Assembly: GCF_051175385.1 (NCBI RefSeq)
Contig: NZ_CP195106.1
Location: forward strand, 1,612,001-1,676,000
DNA length: 64,000 bases
Source of the DNA: Tundrisphaera lichenicola
GTDB lineage: Bacteria > Planctomycetota > Planctomycetia > Isosphaerales > Isosphaeraceae
Direction of reading: 5' to 3'
A program made the position numbers and the translations under genes. This document shows positions 34,401 to 42,512 of the stretch, in pieces. The notes under the pieces are model-generated. The model was not told where the DNA came from. It did not search any database and was given only the letters and a program-made list of their open reading frames with translations. The number at the start of each line of letters is the position of its first letter. Position 1 is the stretch's first letter.

Positions 34401-34689
34401 GCCGAATCCCGTGGGCGAAGTGACCGCCGGGGCGGCCCCAGAGTCCACGCTCGGTCTCATATTCGTGAGAACGAGGCGTCAGCATCGCGATCTCGGCGAA
34501 CTCTCCATCTCGTCGATATCGGAGGGTGGGCGGGGCGAGAGCCCGGCTTCCGCCCGGGAACGCCCGGAGGCCCAGGTGGCGGAAGTCGCCCGAGGCCGGG
34601 TATCCCGCGCTCATCCTCTTGACCTGGAATCCGTTGCTGGCTCCCAGGCCGTAGCCGACCGGGCATTGCGTGTAATAGATCTGATCCAT
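31456..34689 (-). CDS. GAP1-like large protein (GTPase-associated protein family, tentative)
   Basis: 1077 residues. The N-terminal 220 residues follow a pattern I recognise from the GAP1-N domain of predicted NTP-dependent conflict systems: MDQIYYTQCPVGYG at the very start, GFQVKRMSAGYP, and DLTFSTF at 206-212 followed by RPEELPGYRIQGT. The rest (about 280-1077) is helical and Trp/Leu/Arg-rich with no catalytic motif that I can see, as in the middle and C-terminal regions of this family. No signal peptide or membrane segment. It starts at ATG 34689 and is divergent from recQ (175 bp between). The usual partner small GTPase is not in the window. The call rests on remembered motifs, not a search; a conflict-system role is inference. 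Confidence 0.55.
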   Translation of the reverse strand: MDQIYYTQCPVGYGLGASNGFQVKRMSAGYPASGDFRHLGLRAFPGGSRALAPPTLRYRRDGEFAEIAMLTPRSHEYETERGLWGRPGGHFAHGIRLKVAELDPIRQWPAGLFESHLWCRTDRDPTRGRPPEEVELTPDVLKISAIFANVAALAEGIDPTFLSRLLTAMALVTRESRTLFIVDESDRLGPLIALLTFAFPEPFRSDLTFSTFHDRPEELPGYRIQGTIHASRPNRASLLALGVIADRNSGKFEPEVESAPWASTLAGWLVRRDPVAEADWSATETRARTARHPEDGSAWSDAWLGHLFGFPGANRDRTQPGDPSAWENLRDYAEWSRRAGSGDEWIRHRGPSWWIDKASSCRTIAQARSALVAHATLREAWKFEVDHAAWGRAIGAWFRDAEARDCEDSALRTFRAAPQQARPSFARALILSLTPEGAVSLLDRLHQEPSCDRAMLLPMEATARISAILGGSDPAPIREIIEEALPLRGAISAVLDAIESGLVDRTEALPGLARWLTRAFEPDGGFEGISWALRRGKAASIWLGPALRPLFADLGRQEEWTALHDRTPEPLRASLARAILDVTREPGLPDEAFRWGIEGLLLTLAPRPHDPTWAESYLKRTPSGLDLLRRLGSPEYRKLGVLAWLKQARSLGEISEEQAARIDSCLAYARALSSTEPGAFQDVPVPSVPPDQRGLMLGHMISRIERAATGGLSFVLDACRNSWPGAFEPGTPGLRSMAAPLARLLAPYLADPSDWFDRLGEILNHLHLVSDQWGFEPDGLAAEVGAIAARLTDPPPGPWPLRNFLLGHQRAWRILTTDIRRELAEIAPDSAAEVLNQWDLKLDKQGRPERFFELFLNAARGPWLAACVLSCSADLETLAPLPWWDHALDPSGLDDLRDGFARTIPLAPFPEGRLFQVRRWVEGSRARFAPTSEGGSPGLSPLGKARWRCLEELTNFRNAVNEPAVRWPIVLGWKERLPIAALSVDDRHRLVAWIIEGLDEAESFQIAELASWLRRIGIKDHARLALWADEIGESRQIDDRLKIARVRLVADLKAELYRQLRESQAGRGDSPRLQAPR

Positions 34690-34820
34690 GGATCGCGCCC
34701 GACTCCCAGCCCCCGACTCGACCGAGATCCATCATAGACCCGTCCACGCCCCGCGGGAATCGACGCCCCGGTTCGGTCGACCGTCGGATCATGCAGGTCG
34801 CGGAGGATCCATCCGGTCCG

Positions 34821-34826
34821 TATAAT
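34821..34826 (+). promoter_or_regulatory. Perfect -10 box upstream of recQ
   Basis: TATAAT at 34821-34826, 38 bp before the recQ ATG. No matching -35 at 16-18 bp. The divergent GAP1-like gene starts 131 bp to the left. Confidence 0.45.
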
Positions 34827-34864
34827 GCGATGACCCGACGACGAGGCCCCGGGACCGTCATTCC

Positions 34865-37696
34865 ATGAGCATCGCCGATCCCGCCATCGACCCGGATAGG
34901 ACCCTTCGCGAGCGGTTTGCACTGGAGCAGTTCCGGGCTGGCCAGCGCGAGGTGATCGATGACGTCCTTTCGGGTCGAGACGTCCTCTGCGTCATGCCCA
35001 CCGGGGGTGGCAAGAGCCTTTGCTATCAGCTTCCGGCGCTCCTCCTCCCCGGCCCGACCCTGGTCGTCAGCCCGCTGATCGCCCTGATGAAGGACCAGGT
35101 CGACGCCCTGACCGAGCGAGGCCTTCGGGCCACCTTGCTCAACAGTTCGCTCGACCCCGCCGAGCAGAGGGCCAGGCTCCTGGAGATCGAGGCGGGGAAG
35201 TACGACCTCGTTTACGTCGCGCCCGAGCGGTTTCGGAGCCCTCGGTTCATCGAGACCATCACCAGGGTCCGCCCGTCCCTCCTGGCCGTCGACGAGGCGC
35301 ATTGCATCAGCGAGTGGGGACACGATTTTCGACCCGACTATGCCAGGATCGGGCTGGCTCGCCGACTGATCGGCATGCCACCTTGCATCGCCCTGACCGC
35401 GACGGCCACCGATCTGGTCCGCCGAGACATCGCCGATCAGCTCGGACTGCGCGATCCGGCGTTGTATGTCACCGGATTCGACCGGCCCAACCTGAGCTAC
35501 GCCGTCGTCGAGGCGCGGAGGGACGCCGACAAGCTTGTCGCGTTGGCCCGGACCCTCCGACGCTCTCCCGGTCCGGCGATCGTTTATGCTTCCAGCCGCG
35601 CCCGCTGCGAGTCCGTCGGGCAGTTTCTGGAAACCGAGCTACGCAAGCCGACCGTGATCTACCACGCCGGGCTGACCCGCGAGGAACGAACCGAGGCCCA
35701 GGAACGGTTCATGGGAGGCCAAGTCGAAGTGGTGGTGGCGACCAATGCGTTCGGGATGGGGGTCGACAAGGCCGATATCCGCTCGGTCATCCACTTCAAC
35801 CTGCCGGGCACTCTCGAAGCCTATTATCAAGAGGCTGGCCGAGCGGGGAGGGATGGAAAGGACGCGAGTTGCATGCTCCTGTTCGCCCCCGGCGACCGGT
35901 ACCTCCAGGAAATGTTCATCGAGAACGAGTATCCCCCCCCCGATGCTGTCTTCCGGGTTTATGAGTTCCTGCGGGGACTCGACGCCGATCCGATCGAGCT
36001 GACACATGCCGAGATCAAGGAGGCAACCCGACTCGACCTGAACGAGTCGGCCGTCGGCACGACCCTGAAGATCCTCGAAGGGGCGGGAGCGGTCGAACGG
36101 TTCCGCCCTCGCGACAACATGGCGATCGTCCGGATCATCGGCGAGCCCGACGACCCCAGCCTGCTCGACCGGGTGAACCCCAATGCCCCCGTCCAACTCC
36201 TGGTCCTCCGGGGGATCGAGGGTCTGGTCAATCGCAAGTTCGGCGAGTCGGTCTACTTCAACCCCGACGACTTCGCCGCCAAGCTCGGCCTCGACCGGAC
36301 CGCACTGACCCGGGCGATCAAGCTCCTCTCGGCCGAATTGCCGATCGACTACGTCCCTCCATTTCGGGGCAATGCCGTCCGGGTCAATGACCGTACCAGG
36401 CGTCCCCGCGATCTCGTGATCGACTTCGCCTCGCTCGAAAAACGAAAGCAGCGCGAGTACGACAAGCTCGATCGGATGATCCGATACGCCCAGGAGACGA
36501 CCTGCCGGAGGGCGTATATCCTGGGCTACTTCGGCGACACGAAAGTGACGAAGTGCGGCCGTTGCGACAATTGCGGGCCGGGCTCGGCCCGTCCCGAGGT
36601 CGCCGGTCGACCGATCGATACCGAGGGTGCCCGCGAGGTGATCCTCAAGGCGCTCTCGGGCGTCGCCCGGACCAAGGGCAGGTTCGGCAAGACGGTCGTC
36701 GCCCAGATGTTGACCGGCTCCTCGTCCGAGAAGATGGCCCGCTGGGGGCTGACCGATCTGAGTACGTTCGGGATTCTCGGAGGGTTCCGCCAGCCCGAGG
36801 TGGTCCAACTCCTGGATGCACTGGCCGCCTCGGGACTGGTCCAGTCGGAAGATGTTGATCGATTCCGGCCCATCATTTCCTTGACCGAAGAGGGACGGAA
36901 GCTCTGCAAGCACCCCCAGGGCACCTGGCCCGACCTGGCACTTCCCGAAGACTTGTACGCGAAGGTCCGATTCGGTGGAATGGAACGGCTCCCATCGAAG
37001 TCCGCGCCCCGTCCGGCCGGCGAATCTTCCGAAGAAATCGAGCCGGTTGAGTCTTTAACCGTCGAGGATGATCCTTCGAACGGGGATTATTCGGGCGACC
37101 CGTTGTACGAGAAACTCAGATCCATGAGGGCGGCCTGGGCGAAGGAGGCCGGGCAATCCGCGTTCACGATCTTCCCGAACAAGACGCTCGAAGCCCTCGT
37201 CCGGGAGCGTCCGGGCACTCCCGCCGGACTGGCTGCCGTGAAAGGCGTCGGCCCGGTGATTCGGGAACGCTATGGCGCGGCCTTGCTCGCCGCGATCTCC
37301 GATCATCAACAGTCTCGTCGGCCGGAACATAGTCCTGTCAATCTGAACATCGAGCCTCATCCGGGCCTTCCTCACGGAGACGAAATCCCGTCTCAGGCCA
37401 CCGCCAGCGAGTTATCGGTCGACCACGAGATTTCGACCGAGGAGTGGACCTGGCGAGTCCTGGATCGGGGGTTCGGGCTCATCGAGGCCGCCGCGATTCG
37501 CGGCCTGCATCCGACCACGATCGTGGAGCACGCGCTCGTGATGGTACAGCGGGGGAATCCGGTCCCGATCGAATCCTTCCTCACCACCGAGACGATAGAC
37601 CGGTGGGACGAATGGTCTCGGGATGGGGCGACCCAACCTCTCGAACCCGAACCCGTACGGGGACTCTGGGAACTTTTCCTCGCTTGCCGATCTTGA
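34865..37696 (+). CDS. recQ: ATP-dependent DNA helicase RecQ, long form
   Basis: 943 residues, longer than E. coli RecQ (about 610). 3'-5' helicase acting in recombination and replication repair. Walker A TGGGKS at 46-51, DEAH at 143-146 in AVDEAHCISEWGHDFRPDY, motif VI QEAGRAGRDG, and the RecQ-Ct zinc cluster (C-x-RRAYILGYFG ... CGRCDNC, about 547-570). A winged-helix region and an HRDC domain (PLYEKLRSMRAAWAKEAGQSAFTIFPNKTLEALVRERP, about 745-785) follow. The last 110 residues contain a RecQ-type C-terminal helix-turn-helix (AAIRGLHPTTIVEHAL). It is followed after 25 bp by a SpoIIE-type phosphatase, likely co-transcribed. Confidence 0.95.
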   Translation: MSIADPAIDPDRTLRERFALEQFRAGQREVIDDVLSGRDVLCVMPTGGGKSLCYQLPALLLPGPTLVVSPLIALMKDQVDALTERGLRATLLNSSLDPAEQRARLLEIEAGKYDLVYVAPERFRSPRFIETITRVRPSLLAVDEAHCISEWGHDFRPDYARIGLARRLIGMPPCIALTATATDLVRRDIADQLGLRDPALYVTGFDRPNLSYAVVEARRDADKLVALARTLRRSPGPAIVYASSRARCESVGQFLETELRKPTVIYHAGLTREERTEAQERFMGGQVEVVVATNAFGMGVDKADIRSVIHFNLPGTLEAYYQEAGRAGRDGKDASCMLLFAPGDRYLQEMFIENEYPPPDAVFRVYEFLRGLDADPIELTHAEIKEATRLDLNESAVGTTLKILEGAGAVERFRPRDNMAIVRIIGEPDDPSLLDRVNPNAPVQLLVLRGIEGLVNRKFGESVYFNPDDFAAKLGLDRTALTRAIKLLSAELPIDYVPPFRGNAVRVNDRTRRPRDLVIDFASLEKRKQREYDKLDRMIRYAQETTCRRAYILGYFGDTKVTKCGRCDNCGPGSARPEVAGRPIDTEGAREVILKALSGVARTKGRFGKTVVAQMLTGSSSEKMARWGLTDLSTFGILGGFRQPEVVQLLDALAASGLVQSEDVDRFRPIISLTEEGRKLCKHPQGTWPDLALPEDLYAKVRFGGMERLPSKSAPRPAGESSEEIEPVESLTVEDDPSNGDYSGDPLYEKLRSMRAAWAKEAGQSAFTIFPNKTLEALVRERPGTPAGLAAVKGVGPVIRERYGAALLAAISDHQQSRRPEHSPVNLNIEPHPGLPHGDEIPSQATASELSVDHEISTEEWTWRVLDRGFGLIEAAAIRGLHPTTIVEHALVMVQRGNPVPIESFLTTETIDRWDEWSRDGATQPLEPEPVRGLWELFLACRS

Positions 37697-37721
37697 AGCT
37701 TCCTCCGGGAGCGAACCGACC

Positions 37722-38570
37722 ATGAGCGAGCGATCCGGGATCACCGAAGCCCACACCATGCAGTGCATGGAGATCTGGGGCGGTAACAAGGCGGTTCAGA
37801 ACGCGATCGCCACGCCCGGCCTCGATCTTTGGATCTTCAGCGAGCCCCATGGGGCCGACGTCCACGGAGGCGATGTCCATTATGTGACGCTCTGCGGGGG
37901 CGGGATCATCACCCGGCTGATCGTCGCGGACGTCTCGGGTCACGGCGAGTCGGTGTCCGAGTTTTCCCACGCCCTCCGAAAATTGATGCGACGAAACATC
38001 AACAGGAAGAGCCAGAAGGGACTGGTAAGGGCTCTCAACCGCCAGTTCACCGAACTGGCGCAACTCCGACGATTCGCAACCGCCGTGGTGGCCACTTACC
38101 TGGCCACGACCGACCGCCTGGCCGTTTGCAATGCCGCGCACCCACGGCCCCTGATCTACCGGGCCGCCGAGGCTCGATGGGCGATCCTCAAGCACGAGCC
38201 GGACGAATCGGCGATGAATCTACCGCTGGGGATCGACGAGGAATCGACCTATGACCAGTTCACCGTGAAGCTGGAAAAAGGCGACTTCGTCATTTTTTAC
38301 ACGGATGCCCTGACGGAAGCGATGAACACTTCGGGCGAGATGCTCGGCGAACAGGGATTGCTCGACCTGATTCATGGGCTCGATCTGGTCGAACCCAATC
38401 GGTTAGGACCCGTCCTCCTGGAGAAGATCCGAGGCTATCGTGATGGAGGACAGGCCGACGACGACGTGACTCTCGTGATCCTCCACCACAACGGGGGTCC
38501 GCCGCATCGCCTGTCGCTCGGCGAGAAGCTCGACGTTTACGCGAAGGTGTTCGGGCTCAAAAGTGTCTGA
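37722..38570 (+). CDS. SpoIIE/RsbU-type PP2C phosphatase
   Basis: 282 residues. PP2C-like serine phosphatase of the kind that activates anti-anti-sigma factors. Metal-binding and core motifs: GGDVHYVTLCGGGIITRLIVADVSGHGESV, LPLGIDEESTYDQF, FVIFYTDALTEAMN and GQADDDVTLVIL with the conserved DDDVT aspartates. The usual YTDGxxE is YTDALTE here. There is no attached sensor (PAS/GAF) or receiver domain, so input must come from another protein. It starts at ATG 37722 with GGGAG; the frame is open further upstream, inside recQ. Its link with recQ is only by position. A terminator follows. Confidence 0.85.
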   Translation: MSERSGITEAHTMQCMEIWGGNKAVQNAIATPGLDLWIFSEPHGADVHGGDVHYVTLCGGGIITRLIVADVSGHGESVSEFSHALRKLMRRNINRKSQKGLVRALNRQFTELAQLRRFATAVVATYLATTDRLAVCNAAHPRPLIYRAAEARWAILKHEPDESAMNLPLGIDEESTYDQFTVKLEKGDFVIFYTDALTEAMNTSGEMLGEQGLLDLIHGLDLVEPNRLGPVLLEKIRGYRDGGQADDDVTLVILHHNGGPPHRLSLGEKLDVYAKVFGLKSV

Positions 38571-38583
38571 ATCTGTGGAAAGA

Positions 38584-38609
38584 GGGGGGCTTGCTTTTGG
38601 TGGCCCCCC
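38584..38609. terminator. Bidirectional terminator
   Basis: GGGGGGC (38584-38590) pairs with GCCCCCC (38603-38609) between the convergent phosphatase and cinA genes. Confidence 0.65.
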
Positions 38610-38642
38610 CTACGATGCATCATCGTTCGGATCGTATTTGCT

Positions 38643-39908
38643 TCAGGGATTCGGCCGATTTTCGAGCTTGCGGAGGGTCAATCGGGCCCAGTTCAGGGCT
38701 TGCTTGGCCGCCCTTTTCTGGATCACTTCGCGAGGCTGCTCGGGGCCAAGTTCGAGCTTCCGAGTGCGGATCTCGCCCCCGGTGGCCAGTCCGAGGTAAA
38801 CCAGTCCGACCGCGTGAGGAGGGGTGTCGGTATCCGGCCCGGCGAAGCCGGTCACGGAAAGTCCCAGGTCGGCCCGGAAACGCTCCCGGACTCTCCGGGC
38901 CATCTCCCCGGCCACCTCGGCGCTCACGGCCCCGTGAGTCTTGATCATCGATGCGGGCAGGTCCAGGAGGTTGATCTTGGCCTCCGAGCCGTAGGTCACG
39001 AGACCGCCGGGGAAGGAGCGACTGACACCCGGGATCGATGTGAGCAGGTGGGCTACCAGTCCACCGGTGCAGGATTCGGCCGTCGCGATCGTCCGACCCG
39101 TCCGGTTCAACTCGCGGACGACGGCGTGGACGACGTCCTCGGCCCCTTCGCCGACGATCAACTCCTCGAATCGCTGGTAGATGAGCCGGGCGGTCGGCTC
39201 GATCATTTGGTTGGCTTCTTCCCGGGTGTCGGCCTCGGCGGCAATTCGGAAGCTGATGGTCGCCTCTGAGGCGGTGATCCCGACCTCGGGAGAACGATTT
39301 CTCGCGGTCAAGTCCAGGGCTTCGGCTTCGATCTCGGACTCTCCCTTGCCGAAGAGGTTGATCTTCCGCTGGACGATGCTTCGGGTGGCCACCCCCGATC
39401 GGGCCAGCCAGGGTACGACCTGCTCGTCGAACATCAACTTCAGTTCATTAGGCACACCCGGAAGGCACACGATCCGGGACCGACCCAACAACATGGCGAT
39501 GCCCGGCGCCGTCCCGACGGCATTGGATAAGGCTTCGGCCCCCTCCGGCAAGAGAGCCTGGACCCGGTTACGATCGGGCATTTCCCGTTTACGCCGGGCG
39601 AATAATGACCTGATGGCTTCGAGCGAGTCGAGGTCTTCGACCAGGGGGACGCCCGAAACCTCGGCCATGGCCTGCCGGGTCAGGTCGTCTTGCGTTGGAC
39701 CAAGCCCACCGCTGGTCACCACCAGGTCCGCACGATTGATCGCGATCCTGAGAACTTCGACGTTCTCTCTCAGATCATCACCGAGGGCCGTGTGATAGTG
39801 GACGGGGATGCCGATGGCCCCGAGCGATTGGCTCAACCACTGGCTGTTCGTGTCGAGCGATTGGCCACTCACCAACTCGCTACCGATTGCGATGACTTCC
39901 GCCTTCAT
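38643..39908 (-). CDS. cinA: CinA-family protein (competence/damage-inducible; NMN deamidase domain)
   Basis: 421 residues. The N-terminal molybdopterin-binding-like domain (about 1-170) carries TSGGLGPTQDDLTRQ, linked to ADP-ribose or NMN hydrolysis in CinA. The C-terminal PncC-type domain (about 255-415) has TAESCTGGLVAHLLTSIPGVS and FPGGLVTYGSEAK, the nicotinamide-nucleotide amidase signature with the catalytic Ser. Start ATG 39908 is preceded by GGAGG; the frame continues upstream without homology. Its role is pyridine nucleotide salvage; competence is historical naming. The gene is divergent from the HNH endonuclease gene. Confidence 0.93.
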   Translation of the reverse strand: MKAEVIAIGSELVSGQSLDTNSQWLSQSLGAIGIPVHYHTALGDDLRENVEVLRIAINRADLVVTSGGLGPTQDDLTRQAMAEVSGVPLVEDLDSLEAIRSLFARRKREMPDRNRVQALLPEGAEALSNAVGTAPGIAMLLGRSRIVCLPGVPNELKLMFDEQVVPWLARSGVATRSIVQRKINLFGKGESEIEAEALDLTARNRSPEVGITASEATISFRIAAEADTREEANQMIEPTARLIYQRFEELIVGEGAEDVVHAVVRELNRTGRTIATAESCTGGLVAHLLTSIPGVSRSFPGGLVTYGSEAKINLLDLPASMIKTHGAVSAEVAGEMARRVRERFRADLGLSVTGFAGPDTDTPPHAVGLVYLGLATGGEIRTRKLELGPEQPREVIQKRAAKQALNWARLTLRKLENRPNP

Positions 39909-40149
39909 ACCGCCTCCTGGTCGCCATTGCGTCGTCGAACCTGGCGAGCCGACTAATCTATCCGAGGAGAACCCCGCGGGCCTACCGGGTGTCCGGAAGT
40001 CCATCGGGCGGATTTATCCCGGTGCCGCCGCTTCGGGCTCACGCGGGATCGTCGGCTATGTTGTAATAGATCAACCCGCGGTTCGCTCGGGCCGCGAGAA
40101 GGTGGGGTTCGACTCCCCCGGTCCCCTCGACTCCCTCGGGAGGAATTGC

Positions 40150-40752
40150 ATGGGTGGCTGCGTCCTCGATCGACCGACCCTGGTACTCAATCGCAACTGG
40201 ATGCCCGTCAACGTCGCGACCGTTGCCCGATCGCTGACGATGCTCTGGAACGAGACGGCGCATGTGGTCGATCCCGATGATTTCCGACTCTACACCTGGG
40301 CCGACTGGTCCCGGATGGCTCCGCGCCAAGGCGAGCCGTTCATCAGGACCGTCTCGTTTCACATGAGGGTTCCCGAGGTCCTGACCCTGACCCGCCACGA
40401 GAAACCGAGATCCAACGCCGTCACCTTCAGCCGGAGGAACGTCTTCAAGCGAGATCATTCGACCTGCCAGTATTGCGGGATCCAGCCCGGGACCGAAGAA
40501 TTGACGATCGACCACGTCATTCCCCGCTCTCGAGGAGGGGCAACCACGTGGGAAAATTGCGTGCTGGCCTGCGTCGCATGCAACGCCCGGAAGGCCAACC
40601 GGACCCCCGAGCAGGCCCACATGAAACTCCGGAAGACCCCGATTCGACCCGCCTGGAAGCCGTTCTACGACAACTCTTCGGTGAGGATCGAGAGCTGGTC
40701 GCGGTTTCTCAGCGAGGCCTACTGGAATGTTCCAATCGACGATCTTCGTTGA
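40150..40752 (+). CDS. HNH endonuclease
   Basis: 200 residues. HNH nuclease with structural zinc: CQYCG ... CVACNARK frames the catalytic ELTIDHVIPRSRGGATTWENCVLAC (about residues 110-150). The N-terminus (LVLNRNWMPVNVATVARSLTMLWNETAHVV) and the SFHMRVPEVLTL segment are typical of the widespread free-standing HNH family often described as McrA-like. ATG 40150 follows GGGAGGA. No modification methylase is nearby, so it is probably a housekeeping or stand-alone nuclease, not part of a restriction-modification pair. Its target is unknown. The intergenic stretch upstream contains several hairpins. Confidence 0.9.
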   Translation: MGGCVLDRPTLVLNRNWMPVNVATVARSLTMLWNETAHVVDPDDFRLYTWADWSRMAPRQGEPFIRTVSFHMRVPEVLTLTRHEKPRSNAVTFSRRNVFKRDHSTCQYCGIQPGTEELTIDHVIPRSRGGATTWENCVLACVACNARKANRTPEQAHMKLRKTPIRPAWKPFYDNSSVRIESWSRFLSEAYWNVPIDDLR

Positions 40753-40794
40753 GTGAGGATCGATTTCAGGATTCATGCATTTCGGATTTCAACG

Positions 40795-40860
40795 CAGCAT
40801 TCTCCTCGTTGATGGGACCGAGATCAGCGATCCGGAATGCTGGTTCTCAGAAAAGCATTC
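40795..40860 (+). promoter_or_regulatory. Leader with mutually exclusive hairpins before the epimerase gene
   Basis: CAGCATTC (40795-40802) can pair with GAATGCTG (40835-40842), which can instead pair with AGCATTC (40854-40860). Only one can form at a time, an attenuator-like layout. It may also be an imperfect duplication (both halves share ACCGAGATC). Confidence 0.3.
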
Positions 40861-40888
40861 TGCACCGAGATCCGAAAGAGACCACCGA

Positions 40889-41869
40889 ATGAAGTATCTG
40901 GTGACCGGCGGCGCGGGATTCATCGGAAGCCACCTGGCCGAGAGGCTCCTGGCGGGGGGGCATCGCGTCCTGGTGCTGGACGACCTGAGCACCGGCCGAT
41001 TCGAGAACATCGCCGGGCTGGAAGGGCGTCCAGGGTTCGAGCTCCGCGTCGCCAGTGTGACCGATTCTGCGGTCGTCGAGCGCTGCGTGATCGAGTCGGA
41101 GGCCGTGTTCCACCTGGCCAGCGCGGTCGGGGTTCGGCTCGTGGTCGATCAACCGGTCAGGACGATCGAGACGATTGTGGGCGGCACCGACAACATCCTC
41201 CGGTCGTGCGCTCGCTATCGACGTCCCGTCCTGTTGACTTCCACGAGCGAGGTTTATGGTAAGAGCGAGAAAATTCCCTTCGCCGAAGGGGACGATTGTG
41301 TGATCGGGCCGACCACCACCCGTCGATGGGCCTACGCCTGTGCCAAGGCCCTGGACGAGTTCCTGGCCATGGCCCACTGGAATGAGTCGCGGCTTCCCGT
41401 GGTGATCGCCCGACTCTTCAACACCGTAGGCCCCCGACAAACGGGTCGGTACGGGATGGTGATCCCTCGGTTCATTCAGCAGGGGCTGGCCGGTGAGCCT
41501 TTGACCGTCTACGGCGATGGGACGCAGAGCCGATCCTTCGCTCACGTGTCCGACGTGGTCGGGGCCCTGGTCGGGCTGATGGAGAAGCCGGAAGCCCGGG
41601 GAGACGTCTTCAATATCGGGAATGCCGAAGAGGTGACGATCCTCGAGCTGGCCGAGAAGATCCGAGTACTCACCGGCTCGCGGAGCAAGGTTCGTCTGGT
41701 TCCGTATGGAGAGGCCTACACGGCGGGCTTCGAAGATATGATCCGTCGAGTCCCGGACATTTCCAAAATCGGCAGGCTGATCGGCTACCGTCCCACTCGA
41801 AATCTCGATGCGATCCTCCGGGACGTCCTGGCCGAGATGATGACCGGACCGGGTGACGCTCGGTCCTGA
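40889..41869 (+). CDS. NAD-dependent sugar epimerase/dehydratase
   Basis: 326 residues. Extended short-chain dehydrogenase acting on a nucleotide sugar. Cofactor motif TGGAGFIGSHL at the N-terminus, catalytic Ser/Thr in LTSTSEVYG, and the Tyr-x3-Lys pair in WAYACAKALDE. Close in style to UDP-glucose 4-epimerase, dTDP-glucose dehydratase and UDP-glucuronate decarboxylase; TTTRRWAYACAKALDEFL and NTVGPRQTGRYGMVIPRF are typical of the decarboxylase-like group. The product is therefore uncertain. A surface-glycan role is likely. The gene follows a leader with competing hairpins. Confidence 0.88.
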   Translation: MKYLVTGGAGFIGSHLAERLLAGGHRVLVLDDLSTGRFENIAGLEGRPGFELRVASVTDSAVVERCVIESEAVFHLASAVGVRLVVDQPVRTIETIVGGTDNILRSCARYRRPVLLTSTSEVYGKSEKIPFAEGDDCVIGPTTTRRWAYACAKALDEFLAMAHWNESRLPVVIARLFNTVGPRQTGRYGMVIPRFIQQGLAGEPLTVYGDGTQSRSFAHVSDVVGALVGLMEKPEARGDVFNIGNAEEVTILELAEKIRVLTGSRSKVRLVPYGEAYTAGFEDMIRRVPDISKIGRLIGYRPTRNLDAILRDVLAEMMTGPGDARS

Positions 41870-41968
41870 GAAAGCGGACTCCCCGGCACTCGTCGAATCC
41901 GATAGTCTAGAGGTTGACCGCCACCGACGCCTCGCGTCATCGATCGGTCGAGGCCGGGGAATCACGCC

Positions 41969-42490
41969 ATGGACGCCAGCACATCGACCGATCAGATTGG
42001 TTCAATCCGCGATTATTTCCAGGACGACCCCTCGCGGATGACCATGATGGCCGCCCGCAAATTCGGGGTGCCCGAGCAGGCGGTCGTCGACGCCCTCGTC
42101 GGGCAGTGGCCGATCACCAGGCTTCGCGACGAAGTCTTCCGCGACCTGATGGAAGCCCTCCCTTCCCTGGGGGTCATGAGGGTCTTCGTCAGGAGCCGCG
42201 CCGCGGTGATCGAGTCGGTCGGAGTCTTCGGCGGTTACAGCGAGACCGGTCCGTTCTACAACGTCCAGACCGATACGCTCGACATGCACATCCTCCATGC
42301 CGAGCTGGGACCGATCTACTCGGTTCGCAAGGTCGGTCACGATTCCGATTTCGTGACCCACTCGTTCCAGTTTTTCGATAAGTCCGGCGATGCCGCTTTC
42401 AAGGCGTATCTCTGGGAGGATTATCCCAAGGTCCCGGCCGCGACGGTTGAGGCCTTTCAGGACCTGACCCGCCGTTTCTCCCAGCCCTGA
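41969..42490 (+). CDS. HutX/ChuX-like heme-utilization protein
   Basis: 173 residues. It resembles the ChuX/HutX family: N-terminal helical part (ARKFGVPEQAVVDAL), then VMRVFVRSRAAVIESVGVFGG, FYNVQTDTLDMHILHAELGPIYSVRK and a C-terminal beta part (FVTHSFQFFDKSGDAAFKAYL). Known members bind heme and help its handling or degradation. No other heme-uptake gene is in the window. It is 22 bp upstream of moeA and on the same strand, so it may be part of the molybdenum-cofactor transcript, an unusual pairing. Cytoplasmic; no signal peptide. Confidence 0.6.
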   Translation: MDASTSTDQIGSIRDYFQDDPSRMTMMAARKFGVPEQAVVDALVGQWPITRLRDEVFRDLMEALPSLGVMRVFVRSRAAVIESVGVFGGYSETGPFYNVQTDTLDMHILHAELGPIYSVRKVGHDSDFVTHSFQFFDKSGDAAFKAYLWEDYPKVPAATVEAFQDLTRRFSQP

Positions 42491-42512
42491 CTCCGGCCGA
42501 CCTGGAGGTCCG

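Noticed and set aside
40020..40130. T-arm-like GGGGTTCGACTCCCCC before the HNH gene, looking like a tRNA or tmRNA end
   Set aside because: No matching acceptor, D-arm or anticodon arm can be drawn, and no 5' partner of GGTCCCC is found upstream.
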